Assembly (NCBI RefSeq): GCF_000961885.1
Contig: NZ_JZKH01000004.1
Coordinates: forward strand, 108,635 to 172,634
Direction: 5' to 3'
Length of the DNA: 64,000 nt
DNA from: Streptomyces rubellomurinus
Lineage (GTDB): Bacteria > Actinomycetota > Actinomycetes > Streptomycetales > Streptomycetaceae
The notes under the pieces were generated by a model. It worked only from the letters and a program-made list of their open reading frames with translations. It searched no databases and was not told the origin of the DNA. The position numbers and the translations under genes were made by a program. Position 1 is the stretch's first letter, and every line of letters begins with the position of its first letter. Positions 53,614-61,343 of the stretch are shown piece after piece.

Positions 53614-55635
53614 TCATTCGTGTTCGCGACGAGCGGCGTAGGAGCCGAGGGCCGCGAACATGATCGAGTGGTAGCTGCACGGCACGAGGTCCTGGAGGGG
53701 TTTCCAGGCCGTGTCGATCTCCTGGCGGGCCTCTTCGACGCATGCGTGGACGGCTCCGCAGTCCTTGAGGGTGTGGGCGATCCGGCGGGCGGTGGCAGCG
53801 TCGACTCCGCCGTCGCGCACCGTGTGCCACAGGTCGCGCATGCGGGCCCTGGGCAGCAGCCCGACGGCGTGGGCGAGCGGCATCGTGGCTTTCCCTGCCC
53901 GGAGGTCTTCGGCCGTGTGCTTGGTCGGCGTGCGTCCCTCCGCGTCGTTCGGCGCCGTCACGCCTTGCAGGTCCATCACGTCGTCGCTGATCTGGTAGGC
54001 GAGGCCGATCGCCTCGCAGTAGTCCCCCAGAGCGCTGATCTGATGCTCGTCGGCCCGCGCGATCACCGCGCCGATCTGGCCCAGTCCCCGTACGGGCACG
54101 CCGGTCTTGAGGCGGTGGGCGGTTCGGATCCGGCGCAGCAGCGGCTCGGCGTCGCCGCTGGCCACGGCATGGTCCATGGCTGTGCGGTGGCCGGCGATGT
54201 CGATGGCTTGGCCGGCGTGGCCTGCCCGCAGGACCTGCAGGTAGAGGTCGTAGACGCGCAGCCGCAGCCGGTCGTCGTCCGGCAGGATTTCGCGCAGTAC
54301 GCGGTGGAGGACGAAGTAGGCGCTGGTTCCGGCGTTGACGGCAACCGGCTCGCCGAACACGGTGTGGACGGCGGGCCGCCCCCGGCGGACTGCGGAGCGG
54401 TCCTCGACGTCGTCGATGACCAGGTTTCCGGTGTGCAGGATCTCCACGGCGCCGAGTAGGGATCGGTAGGGTTCACTGCTGACGCCGAACAGTTCGATCG
54501 CTGCGGCCGCCACGTACGACCGCCAGCTCCTGCCGAGGCCCGCCGTGGCGTGGCGGATCGGCTCCACCAGGCACGCGTGCAGGTCGTCGGTCACGAGTTC
54601 GTCGAGCCGCTCGGGCCGGTCCTCGGACCCGGCCAGGGAGACGAGGTCACTGCGGAGGGGCCTGCTGGGGTAGAGCCGGTCGATCTCCGTGCGGGTGACG
54701 TTCCGGACGCGGGTGACGTACCGCTCGAAGTCGCCGATCCGGTTCGCGGGGAGCACCTCGGCGATCCCGTGACCGCGCACCGGGCGTCCGGCCATGGTGC
54801 CGTCAACGCTCACCTGTGCCTGCAGAATCCCGGAGACGAAGATCAGCGACCTGATCTCCTGCTCGGGGAACCACGCTCTGACCCGCAGGTGGGTGTCGTA
54901 CTCGGGGATGTCCAGATCGTAGGCGGTGTCGTAGGTGTTGAGCGTGGCCAACGACGTCCAGGGGTCAGTGCCCCGCAGGTCGAAAGGGGCTTCGAAGCGT
55001 TCGCCGCTCGGTGAACACAGCATCAGGGCTTGATGGCTGAGGGCCGATCGCCCGCTGGTGAGGTCGGTCTCGGTGAAGCAGTCGGTCGCGATGTCCCAGC
55101 CGTTGTCCAGCGTCAGCCCGAGGTGAGTCCGGCGAAGGTCGGCTCCGCACGCAGGCGCCGATGTGCCCACCTGCACGTCGCCGAACGCCCGCTCGTACCA
55201 GCCTTGCCCCCGGACGGCAACGGATGTCCCGCCGCTGCGGAACGTTCCCGCCACGTCCATGCGCGGCACGCAGTAGGTGGACAACGGGCCGACGCGAGTC
55301 GGGTTGACGAACTGTTCGACAGTCGGTTTCACAGGCTTCATCCGCAACGAGAAGCCGCTCAGTTCGCCATCGGCCTCCACCACGAAACTGCCGTCAGGTG
55401 CCTTTCGTAGAGCCGTGACGCCGCCGAAATCCAGATCCAGGCCGACGCTGCCGACGCGCACGGGCCGAGGCAGCTCCCGGTCGGGCCGGGGAGTCCGGCA
55501 AGCCAGCGCTTCGACCAGGGCACGGCGCACGCGGGGGTCCACGACCGCGTCGCCGCGGTTGCCCCTGGGACCCACTTCCCGCACGCGACTGCGCACAGTA
55601 GCAGCGTGATTACCAAAAGGAAGGGATCGGATCAC
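53614..55635 (-). CDS. CrtC/AttH lipocalin-like domain fused to isoprenyl diphosphate synthase
   Basis: A 673-residue fusion. Residues about 35-330 look like a hydroxyneurosporene-synthase/AttH lipocalin-like domain (G-Q-G-W-Y-E-R-A-F-G, L-D-N-G-W-D-I-A-T-D, L-R-V-R-A-W-F-P-E-Q-E-I-R-S). Residues about 355-660 are a trans-isoprenyl diphosphate synthase: first Asp-rich motif D-D-V-E-D-R-S-A-V-R-R-G near residue 408, R-L-K-T-G-V-P, and second motif S-D-D-V-M-D near residue 550. Both D-D-x-x-D motifs are complete, so chain elongation or terpene-synthase-like ionisation is possible. The lipocalin domain could hydrate or shape the isoprenoid. GTG start at 55635 is the longest option; GTG 55542 is an alternative. 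Followed by an exporter. Confidence 0.85.
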   Translation of the reverse strand: MIRSLPFGNHAATVRSRVREVGPRGNRGDAVVDPRVRRALVEALACRTPRPDRELPRPVRVGSVGLDLDFGGVTALRKAPDGSFVVEADGELSGFSLRMKPVKPTVEQFVNPTRVGPLSTYCVPRMDVAGTFRSGGTSVAVRGQGWYERAFGDVQVGTSAPACGADLRRTHLGLTLDNGWDIATDCFTETDLTSGRSALSHQALMLCSPSGERFEAPFDLRGTDPWTSLATLNTYDTAYDLDIPEYDTHLRVRAWFPEQEIRSLIFVSGILQAQVSVDGTMAGRPVRGHGIAEVLPANRIGDFERYVTRVRNVTRTEIDRLYPSRPLRSDLVSLAGSEDRPERLDELVTDDLHACLVEPIRHATAGLGRSWRSYVAAAAIELFGVSSEPYRSLLGAVEILHTGNLVIDDVEDRSAVRRGRPAVHTVFGEPVAVNAGTSAYFVLHRVLREILPDDDRLRLRVYDLYLQVLRAGHAGQAIDIAGHRTAMDHAVASGDAEPLLRRIRTAHRLKTGVPVRGLGQIGAVIARADEHQISALGDYCEAIGLAYQISDDVMDLQGVTAPNDAEGRTPTKHTAEDLRAGKATMPLAHAVGLLPRARMRDLWHTVRDGGVDAATARRIAHTLKDCGAVHACVEEARQEIDTAWKPLQDLVPCSYHSIMFAALGSYAARREHE

Positions 55636-55766
55636 CCGTCCGGGTTGCGCTCGGAGCCCGCGCGCCTGCGCGGAGAGGACCAGGGCCTCCCCTTTCGAGG
55701 CAGCTGGCGACCTGCTGTGGATTCCGCTTCTGACGCCCCATCGGGTGGTGCCAATGACTTAACACA

Positions 55767-55787
55767 ACCAGGTAGTCCTGACCTGGT
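55767..55787. promoter_or_regulatory. Inverted repeat in the divergent region of the isoprenoid locus
   Basis: ACCAGGT, 7-base spacer, ACCTGGT, between the fusion synthase and the 49-residue gene, in a less GC-rich segment. Candidate operator. Confidence 0.55.
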
Positions 55788-55808
55788 CTATTGCCAGGGG
55801 GTAGTCGC

Positions 55809-55958
55809 ATGGACACGTACGATGAGGAACTGGGTAGGAGTATCTACGCTTGGGTGGAGGCCGAACTGGCCGCTTCGCCCGAGTGGGGGCCCGAGAGGTA
55901 CGCGAGCATCTGCCGGCGCTTGGAGGACGGCGCACCCGCTGTCGCCGCTGAGGAGTAG
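55809..55958 (+). CDS. 49-residue acidic small protein
   Basis: A short frame, M-D-T-Y-D-E-E-L-G-R-S-I-Y-A-W start, rich in Glu and Ala with two Trp and one Cys, ending A-A-E-E. CAGGGGG lies 8 bases before the ATG and the stop is 3 bases before the GTG of the CDP-alcohol phosphotransferase gene, so it is very likely translated and coupled to it. No family recognised; no leader/core architecture typical of a RiPP could be defined. Confidence 0.65.
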   Translation: MDTYDEELGRSIYAWVEAELAASPEWGPERYASICRRLEDGAPAVAAEE

Positions 55959-55961
55959 GGC

Positions 55962-56648
55962 GTGGAGCCACAGGTTGCGGACCGCAGGGCGGTCCTGGAG
56001 GCGGCCGGGAGCAGGGCTGCCACAGACGCGCTGCTGGCGCTGTTGCGCGGCGGCGGCTGGCGTCCGGCCGCTTGGACGCGGTTTCTCGTGCTGGCCGCGG
56101 AGCGGTCGTGGCAGGAGGCCGCCCGGCGGCCGAGGGCGTTGGCGGAGATCTCGCTGCTGCACGGTGCTCTGCTCGCTGCCGGCCGGGGCCGGGGCCGCTG
56201 GTGGGTGGCTACGAGTTGGGCCCTGGCTGCGAGCCACCTTGGTCTGCTGGAGGACCGCCGGTCGTTGGGGGCAGCGAATGCCCTCACACTCGTACGCGCC
56301 AACCTTCCGGTGGTCGGCGCCGCGCTGGGCCGGTGGATCGGGCTGGTCGCCGCCGCCAGTGATCTGGCGGACGGCGCTGTGGCCAGACGCCTCGGCACAG
56401 TCACGCCGTTCGGGGACTACGCCGACTCGTTGGCCGACGCGGCCTTCTGGACCTGGCTGACGGTTCGCAGCGAGCCGAGCCGCGCGGTCTCGGTGGCGGC
56501 AATGGGGGCCTGGGCGGCCCCGGTCGCCGTCGTCGCGGCTGGGAGCCTGGCCCATGGACGCATGTTCGACCGGCCCCGTCCGGCGGCTCTGCGCCCGGCA
56601 GCGGCTCTGCAGGCGCTCCTCGCCGTCAGGCGCGCACTGCGACCCTGA
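55962..56648 (+). CDS. CDP-alcohol phosphatidyltransferase family protein
   Basis: A 228-residue membrane enzyme. The full catalytic motif D-x2-D-G-x2-A-R-x8-G-x3-D-x3-D is present as D-L-A-D-G-A-V-A-R then G-D-Y-A-D-S-L-A-D (near residues 135-160), preceded by L-V-R-A-N-L-P. It should transfer a phosphatidyl-like group from a CDP-alcohol to a hydroxyl acceptor. The N-terminal 75 residues are a helical soluble extension. Coupled to the 49-residue gene and divergent from the isoprenyl synthase fusion, suggesting a polar lipid with an isoprenoid tail. Confidence 0.87.
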   Translation: MEPQVADRRAVLEAAGSRAATDALLALLRGGGWRPAAWTRFLVLAAERSWQEAARRPRALAEISLLHGALLAAGRGRGRWWVATSWALAASHLGLLEDRRSLGAANALTLVRANLPVVGAALGRWIGLVAAASDLADGAVARRLGTVTPFGDYADSLADAAFWTWLTVRSEPSRAVSVAAMGAWAAPVAVVAAGSLAHGRMFDRPRPAALRPAAALQALLAVRRALRP

Positions 56649-56655
56649 CGTACCG

Positions 56656-56958
56656 TCATCCGCCGCTCAAAGCTCGCCGCAGCTGGTCGACCGAGGGTGC
56701 TCCGGAGACCGCGCCGTCCATGTCCCGGAACAGCCGGCACGACAGGCTGGCGGGCTGGCCGGGCTCGGTGAAGGGGTCGGACCCGTTGATCAGGAGAGTC
56801 GGTGAGCCGTGCATGCCCAGGCGCTCGGCCTGTTCGGCGTCGGTCACCACATGGGAGGTGACGGCGGGGGCGTGCTGCCTGGCGAGTGCCTCGGCGAGGC
56901 GCTCGCGCAGGAGCGGGGCGTTCGGGCAGTCGGGGACAGCGAGGATGGTGAGCTCCAT
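56656..56958 (-). CDS. Thioredoxin-fold small protein under MerR control
   Basis: A 100-residue protein with a thioredoxin-like start (L-T-I-L-A-V-P-D-C-P-N-A-P-L-L), cis-Pro region G-S-P-T-L-L-I-N-G and a second Cys in S-L-S-C-R-L-F. Only one Cys occupies the C-x-x-C site. Similar proteins sit beside mer-type genes in actinomycetes; a thiol-based metal or redox role is inferred. GGAGG precedes the ATG at 56958. Divergent from the MerR gene across a dyad operator. Confidence 0.8.
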   Translation of the reverse strand: MELTILAVPDCPNAPLLRERLAEALARQHAPAVTSHVVTDAEQAERLGMHGSPTLLINGSDPFTEPGQPASLSCRLFRDMDGAVSGAPSVDQLRRALSGG

Positions 56959-57002
56959 GGCGTCCGCCTCCTTCTTGGTCGTTGGTCTTCTTTCGGACGG
57001 TA

Positions 57003-57028
57003 GACCTTCCATCGCACTGGAAGGTCAA
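57003..57028. promoter_or_regulatory. MerR-type operator/promoter
   Basis: Perfect dyad GACCTTCCA-N6-TGGAAGGTC. On the minus strand it overlaps TTGACC as -35 with an 18-19 base spacer to TCTACC, the elongated spacer typical of MerR-activated promoters, reading into the thioredoxin-like gene. Confidence 0.88.
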
Positions 57029-57044
57029 GTCGTAGGGTGGAGGT

Positions 57045-57443
57045 GTGCGCATCGGGGTGCTCGCCGCTGGTGCCGGGGTGTCGACGAAGGCGGTCCGGTT
57101 CTACGAGCAGGTCGGCCTGCTGTCTGCCCCGCCGCGCACCTCCGCTGGCTACCGTGACTACCCGCCCCGGGCCGCCGACCGGCTGGCCTTCGTTCGCGAT
57201 GCTCAGGCGGCCGGGCTGACGCTGGGCGAGATCCGGGAGGTGCTGCGGGTCCGCGACGAGGGCCAGGCGCCGTGCGAGCACGTGGCCGTGCTGATCGCGG
57301 AACATCTGCGGGCGGTGGAGGAGCGCATCGCGGAGCTGACCCGTACCAGGGCCGAGCTGCTGCGGCTCGCCGAGACGGCAGCGGCGACCGACCCGGGTAC
57401 CTGCACTGAGGACGACATCTGCCGCATCCTGGCTAGCCAGTGA
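57045..57443 (+). CDS. MerR-family metal-type regulator
   Basis: A 132-residue MerR protein. The N-terminal helix-turn-helix and wings are typical (I-G-V-L-A-A-G-A-G-V-S-T-K-A-V-R-F-Y-E-Q, G-Y-R-D-Y), then the long dimer helix. Cysteines at A-P-C-E-H-V and, after the dimer helix, T-C-T-E-D-D-I-C-R-I match the metal-sensing loop of CueR/MerR/CadR-like proteins. GTG 57045 with weak Shine-Dalgarno; it may be leaderless. It should control the divergent thioredoxin-like gene via the dyad. Confidence 0.92.
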   Translation: MRIGVLAAGAGVSTKAVRFYEQVGLLSAPPRTSAGYRDYPPRAADRLAFVRDAQAAGLTLGEIREVLRVRDEGQAPCEHVAVLIAEHLRAVEERIAELTRTRAELLRLAETAAATDPGTCTEDDICRILASQ

Positions 57444-57445
57444 GG

Positions 57446-58198
57446 TCACCGGGCCCGGGCGGTGATCCGCCTCAGCGGGATCGGGAAAGGGGTGTCGACG
57501 GCTGCCGCGGCCCGCAGGACGGACAGTGCGCGGTGGTGGGCGGCGGGGGTGAGCCCAGGCAGGTAGAGCGAGTCCAGGAGCAGCCGCGCGTCAGACGGCG
57601 ACGCCAGTGTGAAGGTGAAACGTCTGCGTTCGTCGGAGCGTAGGTCGAATCCCGCCGAGGCGAGGACGGCAGGCAGGTGCGCCAGGGCCTGGTCGTTCGG
57701 GTAGCGCAGTCGCTGCCCAAGGGCCAGGAGTAGGGGACCGGCCGTGGCGAGGTCACGCAGACGCAGCGGGCCGGTGGTGGGGAGGGTGGCGATGAGCAGG
57801 CCGCCGGGCCGCAGGACCCGGTGGATCTCGGCGAGTGCTCGGTGCAGTGGGGTGAGGAGCATCAGAGCCATCGAGCAGATGACCGTGTCGATGCTGTCTG
57901 TGGCCAGCGGCAGGGCGGTCGCGTCCGCACGGACCACAGGCGCGACACCGGCAGCGTGGGCTGCGGCCAGTTCCGCGGTGGAGCGGTCCAGGCTGATGCA
58001 CTTGGCAGCTGACGGGAGGAAGGCGTGCGTGGGCGCGCTGCCGCAGGCGAGGTCGAGGATCCGGCCGCCGGTGGGCGTGACGGCGGCCAGCCACTGGTAC
58101 GGGTTCGCCCCTTCGGCGTCGCGGGCGCGGTGGAGAACGGATTCGGTGATGCCGGGACGGAGCCGGTGGAAGCTGTCCAGATAGTCATCCCAGGTCAC
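57446..58198 (-). CDS. Class I SAM-dependent methyltransferase (last gene of radical SAM operon)
   Basis: A 250-residue Rossmann methyltransferase. Motif I is I-L-D-L-A-C-G-S-A, followed by S-L-D-R-S, A-D-A-T-A-L-P-L, and V-L-R-P-G-G-L-L. It starts V-T-W-D-D-Y-L-D-S-F-H-R. GTG 58198 overlaps the glutaredoxin stop by 4 bases. Substrate unknown. Ends 3 bases from the convergent MerR gene. Confidence 0.85.
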   Translation of the reverse strand: MTWDDYLDSFHRLRPGITESVLHRARDAEGANPYQWLAAVTPTGGRILDLACGSAPTHAFLPSAAKCISLDRSTAELAAAHAAGVAPVVRADATALPLATDSIDTVICSMALMLLTPLHRALAEIHRVLRPGGLLIATLPTTGPLRLRDLATAGPLLLALGQRLRYPNDQALAHLPAVLASAGFDLRSDERRRFTFTLASPSDARLLLDSLYLPGLTPAAHHRALSVLRAAAAVDTPFPIPLRRITARAR

Positions 58199-58536
58199 GG
58201 CTGATGCTGCCCGTCCTCGGGCCGGCTGGTGCGCGAGCGCCGCAGGCGGCGCCACCAGGACTTGGGGCGCGGGGCGGGCAGCAGTGCTGGTGCGTGTTCG
58301 GCGACCGCGGAGAGTACTTCGGTGGCGCTGGGGTTGACCATCGCGTGTCGGTTGACGGTCACGGTCGGGACGGTTTCGTTGCCGTCGGCGACGGAGCGTA
58401 CGAAGGCCGCGGCCTCGGGGCTCGACCAGATGTCGGTCTCGGTGAAGGTCAGGTGCTTGGCGCGCAGGCCGCGCCGCAGCCAGGTGCAGTAGGGGCAGCC
58501 GGGCCGCCAGTAGAGCACGATCCCGGAGGTGGTCAT
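58195..58536 (-). CDS. Mycoredoxin/glutaredoxin-like protein
   Basis: A 113-residue protein with a glutaredoxin fold: I-V-L-Y-W-R-P-G-C-P-Y-C-T-W (active site C-P-Y-C), T-V-P-T-V cis-Pro region, V-N-P-S-A-T-E-V. Actinobacterial homologues reduce mycothiol mixed disulfides. The C-terminal 30 residues are a basic extension. Overlaps both neighbours by 4 bases. Confidence 0.88.
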   Translation of the reverse strand: MTTSGIVLYWRPGCPYCTWLRRGLRAKHLTFTETDIWSSPEAAAFVRSVADGNETVPTVTVNRHAMVNPSATEVLSAVAEHAPALLPAPRPKSWWRRLRRSRTSRPEDGQHQP

Positions 58537-59354
58537 GGTGCCGGTGCCTCCTTCGGCTTGTCGGCGATGAGCAGGGCGTAACCGGCGGCGCCGGCCGCGA
58601 CCGCGCGTTGGGCCTGGGCGGTCAGGGCCAGGGCCCGGTGGATGTCCGCCCCGGTCAACGGCGAGCCGGCCTTGCCGGCGGTGGTCATCCGGTGGACGCG
58701 CAGGCGGGCGTCGATCTGCTCGACCATGCGCCGCAGCGCGTCGTCGTGCCGTTCGGCCAGCCCGGTTCTCAGTCCCGCCGCCGCGAGGAGTTCCGCGTAC
58801 TGCTCCAGCGGGCGGGCGTCGGCGAGGCAGGCGACCCAGCCGGCCAGGTCGGTGAGGTCGGGCGGCAGGCCACCAGGGGTGACGGTGATGTCGGTGATGC
58901 CCGCCCGGCCGCCGGGCCGCAGGACGCGGGCGAGTTCGCGGGCGGCGGTGGGCTTGTCGGGGAAGGTGCAGAACGCGCACTCGCACACGACCGCGTCGAA
59001 GGACCGGTCTTCGAAGGGGAGCTGCTCCGCGTCGGCGGTGCGGAAGCCGACGCGGTCCGCCAGCCCCGCTTGCCGGGCGGCCTCCCGGGCCCTGGCGACG
59101 TTCCGCTCGCCGAGGTCGACGCCGACGACCTCGCAGCCGAACTCGGCGGCGAGCAGGAGCGCCGTGCTGCCGGGACCGGCGGCGACATCCAGGACCCGCA
59201 TGCCGGGCTGGAGTTGGAGAGAGCGGGCGAGGTGGCGGGTGAGGGCGAGGCCGCCGGGGTGGTAGCTGTCACCGAGGATCGCGGCGACGGCATCGGACTG
59301 GTAGGCGGTGGCGCAGCACGCCTTCACCGTCTCCGCGGGGTGGGGTGTGGTCAT
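58533..59354 (-). CDS. Cys-rich class I SAM-dependent methyltransferase
   Basis: A 273-residue methyltransferase. An unusual N-terminus, V-K-A-C-C-A-T-A-Y-Q-S-D-A-V, is followed by motif I V-L-D-V-A-A-G-P-G-S-T, E-V-V-G-V-D-L-G-E and a motif IV region with three close cysteines (V-V-C-E-C-A-F-C-T-F-P-D-K-P). Cysteines at equivalent places in arsenite methyltransferases bind arsenic, so a thiol, metalloid or metal-bound substrate is possible, but this is inference. Starts with an ATGA overlap on the radical SAM gene. Confidence 0.85.
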   Translation of the reverse strand: MTTPHPAETVKACCATAYQSDAVAAILGDSYHPGGLALTRHLARSLQLQPGMRVLDVAAGPGSTALLLAAEFGCEVVGVDLGERNVARAREAARQAGLADRVGFRTADAEQLPFEDRSFDAVVCECAFCTFPDKPTAARELARVLRPGGRAGITDITVTPGGLPPDLTDLAGWVACLADARPLEQYAELLAAAGLRTGLAERHDDALRRMVEQIDARLRVHRMTTAGKAGSPLTGADIHRALALTAQAQRAVAAGAAGYALLIADKPKEAPAP

Positions 59355-60894
59355 CGCAGGCGCTTTCCGACGTTGGTGGCATCCGACGGCAGGTGTCCGC
59401 CGCTGCGGGGGTCGGCGGCGATGCGGGAGCCGTACGGGGACGGCTGGGTGTGGGGCTGGAGTTCGGTGGCGTTGGGCACGACATTGGCGACGCGGACGCC
59501 GGTGAGCTGTTCGCGGACCTGCTCGCGGTAGCCGACGGAGTTGTAGGCGCAGAAGGGGATGAGCCGTCCGTCGGGGTGATCATCTCGACGCAGCACTTCA
59601 TGAGCGTCTTGACGTTGAGGGTGTAGGGGTCCTGGAAGTCCTGGACGACGAGCATGAACGCCTTGTCGGTGGCCTCCTGCAGGGCCTCTGGCAGATCGAT
59701 GCCGCAGGTGGCGCACTCCAGTTGAGGGCCGCTGGTGTCGGGGAACGCGGAGGCGGACCACAGCTTCTCCAGCGCGGCGCGGATGCCGGTGTCGGGCAGG
59801 GCGCGGTTGGTGACGTAGTCGAGGTAGTCCTCCAGCTGCACGAGGCGGGTGACCGGGACGATGTCGTCGCCGTCGGCGAGCAGGTAGGTGATGGAGCGGC
59901 AGGTGGGGAAGCAGCAGGGGACAGGGAAGAAGTCGTCCGTCCTGAGCCACTCGGGCAGTTGGGCGGCGATGGCCTCGATGACGTCGGAGTTGGTGAGCCG
60001 GTTGAGGGGGTCGAACTCCAGGTGGCGGCCTGAGTGGGTGACGGGCTGGAGGACGACGCCGCGCACGGCCGGGTGCTGGACGCCGAAGCGGATGATGTCG
60101 CCGAGTTCGTGGTCGTTGAGGCCGCGTTCGACGGCGGCGGCGAGCATGACGGTGACTCCGGCGGCGGCGCAGGCGTCCAGAGCCCGCTGTTTGAGGTCGC
60201 GCAGGTCCTTGCCGCGGATGGCGAGGTGGGTCTCGCGGTCGAAGCCGTCGAACTGGAGGTAGACGGTGACCTTGCGTTCGGCGAGGGCGGGGGCGAAGCG
60301 CTTGTCGGTTGCGAGGCGGATGCCGTTGGTGTTGAGGACGACGTTGCGGATCGGGCGCCTGCGGGCGGCGTCGATGAAGTCGAGGATGTGCTTGTGGATG
60401 CTGGGCTCGCCGCCCGAGAACATCACCACCTCGGGTTCGCCCTCGGACGCGACGTAGGCGTCGAGCATCTTCTCCACCTGCTCCAAGGTCAGGGAGAAGC
60501 CGTCACTCTGGTGGCCGGAGTCGGCGAAGCAGATCGGGCAGTCCAGATTGCAGTCGGAGTTGACCTCGACGATGCCCAGGCAGGCGTGCTGCTTGTGTTC
60601 GGGGCACAGCCCGCAGTCGGTCGGGCAGCCGTCCTTCACCTCGGTCTGGAAGACCAGGGGCAGGGTGCCGGGCTTGTTGAACCGGGCGGAGTCCAGGTAC
60701 GCCTCGGCGTCGCCGTAGACCAGGGCCTCGAACTGCCCGTGCTCGCGGCAGCGTTTGCGCAGGTACACCTTGTTGTCGCGGATGTTGACCTGGGCGTCGA
60801 CCACGGTCTTGCACAGTGGGCAGATGCTCTTGGTGTACTCCAGGAACACCTCGTCCCGGTCGACCTTCTGTTGGGGAACAGCGTGCTCGGTCAT
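59351..60894 (-). CDS. MJ0619/Tes-type radical SAM enzyme, frameshifted near its C-terminus
   Basis: The start at 60894 encodes a rubredoxin-like pair (C25-P-L-C28, C49...H52), a Cys set C90, C94, C97, C105, the radical SAM motif C115-x3-C119-x2-C122 (C-N-L-D-C-P-I-C), the S-G-G-E-P-S loop, and later V-P-C-C-F-P-T-C, L-E-C-A-T-C-G and M-K-C-C-V-E-M. This matches the Cys layout I recall for the archaeal tetraether synthase family. Near 59573-59576 one base is missing; restoring it gives I-T-P-D-G-R-L-I-P-F-C-A-Y-N, a 514-residue protein, and a stop that overlaps the next start by 4 bases (ATGA). Without it the frame runs on to 59269 as nonsense. Confidence 0.85.
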
Positions 60895-61343
60895 CGCGGG
60901 TGGACTCCTTCGGCATTGGTGGGCACCGGACGGGGGCGGGTCGGTGCGGGGCGGCTGGAGTGCAGCAGCAGCGCGGCGTACAGCAGGAGGAGGGCGTCCT
61001 CGGTGAGGATGATCCAGGACAGGTGTTGGGGCAGGTAGCGGCCGAAGCAGCCGCACACCGGGACGGTCAGAGCGCGGGCGAACGCCTGGGCGGCCAGGGC
61101 GGCCCACAGCACCGAGACGCCGGTGTAGATCCACACCGGTGCACGGCGGCGGGAGCGCGGCGCGGTGAGGAACCACAGCCCGGCGGCCAGTTCGCCGGCG
61201 ATGAGAACGGCGGCCAGGACGGTCATCGAGGCGTGCCCGCCGACCTGGTAGGCGGCGAGGATGGGCGGCATGTCCGGCCAGGAGGCGAGCTGGGCCGCCG
61301 CCATGGCCGTGTAGGTGATGCCGAGGATCAGGCGCAGGATCAT
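60891..61343 (-). CDS. MauE/DoxX-like membrane protein
   Basis: A 150-residue protein with four hydrophobic segments and the motif V-P-V-C-G-C-F-G-R-Y-L between the third and fourth, as in MauE-type proteins thought to act in disulfide or electron transfer at the membrane. In this operon it may pass electrons or thiols between the disulfide oxidoreductase and the radical SAM enzyme (inference). 4-base overlaps at both ends. Confidence 0.85.
   Translation of the reverse strand: MILRLILGITYTAMAAAQLASWPDMPPILAAYQVGGHASMTVLAAVLIAGELAAGLWFLTAPRSRRRAPVWIYTGVSVLWAALAAQAFARALTVPVCGCFGRYLPQHLSWIILTEDALLLLYAALLLHSSRPAPTRPRPVPTNAEGVHPR

Noticed and set aside
55809..55958. RiPP precursor peptide
   Set aside because: No Cys/Ser/Thr-rich core, no leader cleavage site and no maturation enzyme of a known RiPP class beside it.
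59560..59590. Programmed frameshift in the radical SAM gene
   Set aside because: No slippery heptamer with a downstream structure was recognised, and a missing base in a homopolymer is more likely.
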